DNA of 64,000 nt from Bryobacter sp. (GTDB taxonomy: Bacteria > Acidobacteriota > Terriglobia > Bryobacterales > Bryobacteraceae), in contig JALHNH010000003.1 in the NCBI GenBank assembly GCA_022843625.1, forward strand, positions 278,817-342,816, in the 5' to 3' direction. How positions within the stretch are numbered: position 1 is the first letter of the stretch; each line of letters opens with the position of its first letter. Both the position numbers and the translations under genes were made by a program. The notes under the pieces were generated by a model. That model made no database searches. It was not told where the DNA came from and saw only the letters and a list, made by a program, of their open reading frames with translations. Positions 60,293 to 64,000 of the stretch are shown here, piece after piece.

Positions 60293-62950
60293 TTACTTGG
60301 TAGTTCGCGCGAACTGGATTCGCGTCAGCCCATCGCCGACGACGGTGAAGGGACCCCAGAAGTAAGGCGTGGCATTGGGGCCGAGTCGACGACGCATTTC
60401 GAGTTTGGCGAGACGCAAGGCGTCGCTGACATCGCGCCCAGCGGCGAGATTGGCGTAGAAGCGCTTCATCAGAGCCGCAGTGAATGTGTCGTCCACTTCC
60501 CAGAGAGTCGAGACAATGGACCGCGAGCCGGCGTACAGGAAGGCGCGAACAATGTTGGCAACGCCCTCTTGGCCTTGGATGCGGCCAGCACCGGTATCGC
60601 AGGCCGACAACGTCACCAGGTCTGCATTGAGCGGAAGCGATTCGATCTCCCGGACCTGGAGAAGTCCGTCTTCATGAGCAGCGGCGTCAGAGCCGAACAC
60701 GAGGGCGGAACGATCTGGAAACTTGGAGTCGGCGACTCCGTGCACTGCAAGGTGCAAAACCGAAAACGACCGGAGCGGTTGAGACTTGAGGGCCTTCTCG
60801 GTCGCCGCCCGTCCATCCAAGACGACCGACTTGGGGCCGGCGAGAGCAGCAATTGCTGCGATTTCATCTGCGGTCGACGGTAGCGCAGTAATGCCGCTGC
60901 CGGAGGCATCGAAGATTCCGCGCGTTTCCCGCGAGGTGTTTGGAGAACGTCCGCTGGCGGGATACGCCACGTTACCAATTGCAAGCAGGCGCGCGGCCTG
61001 AGTCGAGATGGGGCGATTGGTACGAATCAGATGAAGGACGGTCGCGGAGGGCACGACTGAGACAACCTTCTGATCTCCCAGGTAACCAGTGCGCCCGGAT
61101 GGGAGGGCGTCAAACGGCGTGAGGTGAAGCATTCCGTCGGGGACGAAGATCAGGCGCTTGCTGCTCAAGACTTCTGGGATGGGTCGAAGTAGTTCGGATG
61201 CCAGCGTCACGCCGGAGGGTGCTGCCGCCGACTCCTTGTTTTTCATCTCCCCTTGGAAACGTTGGGCGAGCCCCTCAATCGTGGCTTTGCTCACCAACTT
61301 TTGAATGCGAATGGCAGCCTTTGAAATGACTACTGCAAAAGAAGCTGGATCTGCCAGCACGTATTCGACGATCAACTCGTCCTCGCGCATGGTCTTGCGT
61401 AAGGCATCGAGCGAAACCGGATCGCCGCGAAGGAATTGAGTAAAGCGATGCTGATCGAAGTGGAGTGGTGACAACGCCTCTTCGGCCAATGCCAGTTGGT
61501 TGAGAAGGTCCTTTCGAATCCGGGGCGTTGCCGCTTGCTGGAGGCGAATTTGCAGAGCGGCGATTTGGCGCTCCGCTGGTGCCTTCGTTCCCTGAGGAGT
61601 AGACTGCTGTGTTGGCAGAGATCGAAGGGCGTCTGCCGCGGCACGACCACGGGCGCGCTCCAGGATCTCGAACGCACGCTGGTTGTCTTTCAGCCCTTCT
61701 ACGGCGAGCGCGAAGTGCCCAACATAGACTTCGCTCATTGCGGCCACCAGAGTGCTGCGCAGTCTCGGGCTCGGTACGTTCACCAGCATGGCTTCGATGA
61801 GGTCGCCCGCCTCTTCGTAAAGTGAATCCGCCTCGGCAATCTTGCCGCTGTTTACCTTGATTGTTGCCGCCGAAGCGAGGTGCCGTGGCAGGACGTACAT
61901 GTCCACGAGCTTTCTCGCCGCGATGACCGCTTCCGAAGCAGCCTCGTCCGCCTTCTTTGAGTCGCCCATTTCGCGATAAATGGCACCCAGGCTGAGCAAG
62001 GCAGCAGCCCGGGGACGGGGCATCTCGAACCGTTCTGACGATCGGACGGCCTCCGTGAGCAACTCCACGGCTGTGGGATAGTCCTTGCTTCTGGCCGCGC
62101 TTCCAGCCAGCGCTAGCAGAATGTCCGCACGATAGACATTCATTTCCGTTTCTTCGACGAAGCGGATTGCCCGCTTCAGGAAGTCCTGTGCCTCGCGCGT
62201 TCGCCCTAATGCGTTCAGAGCGGAAGCCTTTCCCATGTGTGCCATCAACGGGAAGCGCAGGTCCGGATTCTTTTGCGAGAGGTCCAAGGCTTGGTCGAAG
62301 AAGCGGAGCGATCGATCATACTCACCCAGTTCCGACAGCCCCACTCCGATGAGCGATAGAGCGCGAATCTGACCCGCAAGGTCGCCCACGGCCGCCGCGG
62401 ACTGAATCACCTTGGTCATGATCCCGCGGGCCTCCGTGCTCTTGCCATCAAGAAAAGAGATGATGCCCAGTTCGCCCTGAATTCTCGTGACCCAACGCGT
62501 CTCTCCGATAGAGTTGGCCAACTCCAGAGCGGTTCGCCATGTGCCGGCGGAAATAAGTGGGTCGATACTCAGGTCGATCGTTGCCTTGACGATCAGGCAG
62601 CGCAGGCGGACTTGAGGATTGCTAACTACAACGGGGTTCTCGAGTTCTTTTGTGAGCAGCTGACTGACCTCTGGGTAGGAAATCCGATCGGCGTCGGCGC
62701 GTAAGCGGCTGATACGGGCAAGGGCGGCATTCCGAAGGTCGCCCTTGGCTTCGAACAGAGCTTCCGCCTTTTCGTACAACGGCCGGGACTTGGCCCAGTT
62801 GTCCAGCCAGTAGAGCCGCTCCGCTTCAGCGAGTAGCGCGTTCGGATCATCCGGCTGTGCGACGAGTATTGGCGGCCACACAGCAAAAACCAGGATCCCG
62901 AGACAACGGAAAGCTGAGGCAGCCTTGCGCCTTGGATTCAGAGCGGCCAT
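60293..62950 (-). CDS. Exported TPR-CHAT protein
   Basis: An 885-residue protein with a signal peptide (basic start, hydrophobic residues 16-30, ending near LVAQP). Residues about 35-450 are TPR-like helix pairs (AEGLKDNQRAFEILERARGR is the last). A C-terminal CHAT caspase-like domain (about 600-880) has the catalytic His in HLAVHGVA (near 735) and Cys in LSACDTGAG (near 781), then GVANIVRAFLYAGSRSIVSTLWEVDD and a final YFWGPFTVVGDG. Both catalytic residues are intact. CHAT proteases are usually cytoplasmic; an exported one would act in the periplasm or outside. It is followed on the same strand by nothing, and preceded by an S41 protease gene. Confidence 0.88.
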   Translation of the reverse strand: MAALNPRRKAASAFRCLGILVFAVWPPILVAQPDDPNALLAEAERLYWLDNWAKSRPLYEKAEALFEAKGDLRNAALARISRLRADADRISYPEVSQLLTKELENPVVVSNPQVRLRCLIVKATIDLSIDPLISAGTWRTALELANSIGETRWVTRIQGELGIISFLDGKSTEARGIMTKVIQSAAAVGDLAGQIRALSLIGVGLSELGEYDRSLRFFDQALDLSQKNPDLRFPLMAHMGKASALNALGRTREAQDFLKRAIRFVEETEMNVYRADILLALAGSAARSKDYPTAVELLTEAVRSSERFEMPRPRAAALLSLGAIYREMGDSKKADEAASEAVIAARKLVDMYVLPRHLASAATIKVNSGKIAEADSLYEEAGDLIEAMLVNVPSPRLRSTLVAAMSEVYVGHFALAVEGLKDNQRAFEILERARGRAAADALRSLPTQQSTPQGTKAPAERQIAALQIRLQQAATPRIRKDLLNQLALAEEALSPLHFDQHRFTQFLRGDPVSLDALRKTMREDELIVEYVLADPASFAVVISKAAIRIQKLVSKATIEGLAQRFQGEMKNKESAAAPSGVTLASELLRPIPEVLSSKRLIFVPDGMLHLTPFDALPSGRTGYLGDQKVVSVVPSATVLHLIRTNRPISTQAARLLAIGNVAYPASGRSPNTSRETRGIFDASGSGITALPSTADEIAAIAALAGPKSVVLDGRAATEKALKSQPLRSFSVLHLAVHGVADSKFPDRSALVFGSDAAAHEDGLLQVREIESLPLNADLVTLSACDTGAGRIQGQEGVANIVRAFLYAGSRSIVSTLWEVDDTFTAALMKRFYANLAAGRDVSDALRLAKLEMRRRLGPNATPYFWGPFTVVGDGLTRIQFARTTK

Positions 62951-62985
62951 AAATCTAGTTCCTCCGAGAAAACTGTCTGTTCAGG

Positions 62986-64000
62986 TCAAAGACTGGCGGC
63001 GATCTTGGCCCCCTCCTCCAACTGCAAATCTCGTCCCTCTCGCGCGGCTTCGGGAGAGAATGGCACCTCGACGTCGGGCTCAATGCCGGTGCCTTCGAAG
63101 CACTTTCCTTCCCATGTGATGTAGTTGCTTATTGGGATGGTGAGCCGGTAGTCTTGCTGGATTGGGAAGGAGCTCCAACCATAGAGCCGCCCGGCAGTGC
63201 GGGTGCCCACGATCCGTGCCAATCCGTGGTCCTTCGCAAAACCTACGACGATCTCGGCGCCGCTTACGGTGTGCTCGTTCGCCAGCAGTACGACACGGCC
63301 TTGGAACCTGGGCGGCTTCAAACCCTCGGTGACGACGACGATGGATTTATCCGCAAACTTGAATCGAAGTGCGAGCCCGATGAGGGCGAGCTTGCTCGTC
63401 GGAATGCGACGGAATTGTGCCAGTTCCTCCCGGCGATATCCACGTTCTGCACGCGGCCGGGTCAGACTGTAGCCGACGGGCTTTTTGTCTGGCGTCAAGT
63501 AGCTCATCAGGCGCAAATTCGCGGAACCACCCCCGGGATTTCCGCGCAGATCCACCACGAGTGAGCGGCATTCAGTGAGTGTTCGAACGGCGGCGTCGAT
63601 GTCTCGGGCCATGTCTACCCCGACCAATCCTGGGAAGCGAGTGATCTTCAAATAGCCGACGCCGTTTTCGAGCAAGTCCGTGCGAACGGAATTGCGGCGC
63701 GCCTCGTCTGGCGGGAGTGCTTGCGGCACGATGCGTTCCTCGTTACCGTTGCGGCGCCGAATTAGAATCGACGCCGGCGCGCCGGCAGAAAATCGCACTG
63801 GCTCGGGTGGCGCTAAGGGCGTATCGTTGACGGCGAGCAGCGTGTCACCTGGCTTGATCTGTGCGGCAAAAGCTGGCCCGTCCTCCTGGACATCTTGAAA
63901 CACCCATACGTTCTCATGTGGGTAAACCGTGGCGCGAAGCACATGGTGTACGGGAACCTTGGCACGATTGCGATGAAAGAATCCAACCGGCTGGACTGCG
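62986..64000 (-). CDS. S41-family carboxyl-terminal protease-like protein (partial, 5' end outside)
   Basis: The frame is open to the last base of the window, so the start lies beyond it; an internal GTG at 63942 is not preferred. A PDZ-like domain is at the visible start (VQEDGPAFAAQIKPGDTLLAVND), followed by the S41 core: VGYLKITRFPG, RSLVVDLRGNPGGG, VVLLANEHTVSGAEIVV (nucleophile Ser in the TVSGAE motif) and IVGTRTAGR (probable Lys-site region, here Arg-rich). The protein acts on C-termini of exported proteins. It is 35 bases upstream of the CHAT gene on the same strand, so the two are likely cotranscribed. Confidence 0.85.
   Translation of the reverse strand, partial: AVQPVGFFHRNRAKVPVHHVLRATVYPHENVWVFQDVQEDGPAFAAQIKPGDTLLAVNDTPLAPPEPVRFSAGAPASILIRRRNGNEERIVPQALPPDEARRNSVRTDLLENGVGYLKITRFPGLVGVDMARDIDAAVRTLTECRSLVVDLRGNPGGGSANLRLMSYLTPDKKPVGYSLTRPRAERGYRREELAQFRRIPTSKLALIGLALRFKFADKSIVVVTEGLKPPRFQGRVVLLANEHTVSGAEIVVGFAKDHGLARIVGTRTAGRLYGWSSFPIQQDYRLTIPISNYITWEGKCFEGTGIEPDVEVPFSPEAAREGRDLQLEEGAKIAASL

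Overview
The window looks like a chromosomal segment of an acidobacterium, most likely of the Bryobacterales/Solibacter type. The evidence is the mixture seen here: a secreted protein with a carboxypeptidase-regulatory-like domain and a predicted TonB-like barrel, paired DUF1501 and planctomycete-type cytochrome/DUF1549/DUF1553 proteins, a DUF1080 protein, a secreted sulfatase, a PEP-CTERM protein, a likely GWxTD C-terminus and moderately GC-rich coding sequence with C-ending codons. This assignment is inference from gene families; no rRNA is present. One tRNA (tRNA-Val, GAC) is present. I saw no insertion sequence, integrase or CRISPR array, and no gene-free stretch longer than about 300 bases.

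Layout. 1-3600: secreted and envelope proteins and a small hydrolase. 3587-7952: a TolC-family channel divergent from pyrE-truA-FabH-like. 7954-11206: small secreted protein, esterase, a DUF433/DUF5615 toxin-antitoxin-like pair and a serine beta-lactamase-fold protein; this part looks accessory. 11267-21480: mostly minus-strand catabolic block (sugar-phosphate-isomerase-like protein, DUF1501, DUF1553, DUF1080, TPR, membrane protein, sulfatase) with a MoCo-sulfurase-like PLP enzyme on the plus strand. 21568-26378: VOC protein, SGNH hydrolase, Fe/Zn-cluster-like YkgJ protein, two bacterial PH-domain membrane proteins and isocitrate dehydrogenase. 26633-29695: glycosyltransferase-like protein, orphan histidine kinase and a shrunken DegT-like protein. 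29797-34843: a compact nucleoside salvage operon (pyrimidine phosphorylase, NupC, purine phosphorylase, cytidine deaminase, exported-looking amidohydrolase). 34925-36127: PEP-CTERM protein and a GNAT protein. 36181-42749: mazG, a second GNAT, an enolase-superfamily MenC/N-acylamino acid racemase, then an EamA carrier, an MFS carrier and an ABC exporter, almost all with overlapping starts and stops.

43692-56449 is a ten-gene exopolysaccharide locus: RHH regulator, Wzc tyrosine kinase/copolymerase, flippase, three GT4 glycosyltransferases, a DUF362 protein, a CapK-like adenylate-forming enzyme, a Wzy/O-antigen-ligase-like polymerase and a WecA-like initiating transferase with a long C-terminal extension. 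Every junction is a few bases or an overlap, so it reads as one transcript. The DUF362-CapK pair inside it is the least explained part and may be a non-sugar modification step.

The right end holds an ACS-type MFS carrier, a deletion-shortened glycoside-hydrolase-like protein, an EamA carrier and tRNA-Val. Directly after the tRNA come an excisionase-type HTH protein, a secreted TPR-CHAT protein and an S41 protease that runs off the window. That arrangement is the best candidate for an accessory island with an unfamiliar protease pair.

Several first genes of transcription units have a TANNNT hexamer 7-11 bases before the start codon and little or no Shine-Dalgarno sequence, suggesting frequent leaderless or near-leaderless mRNAs.
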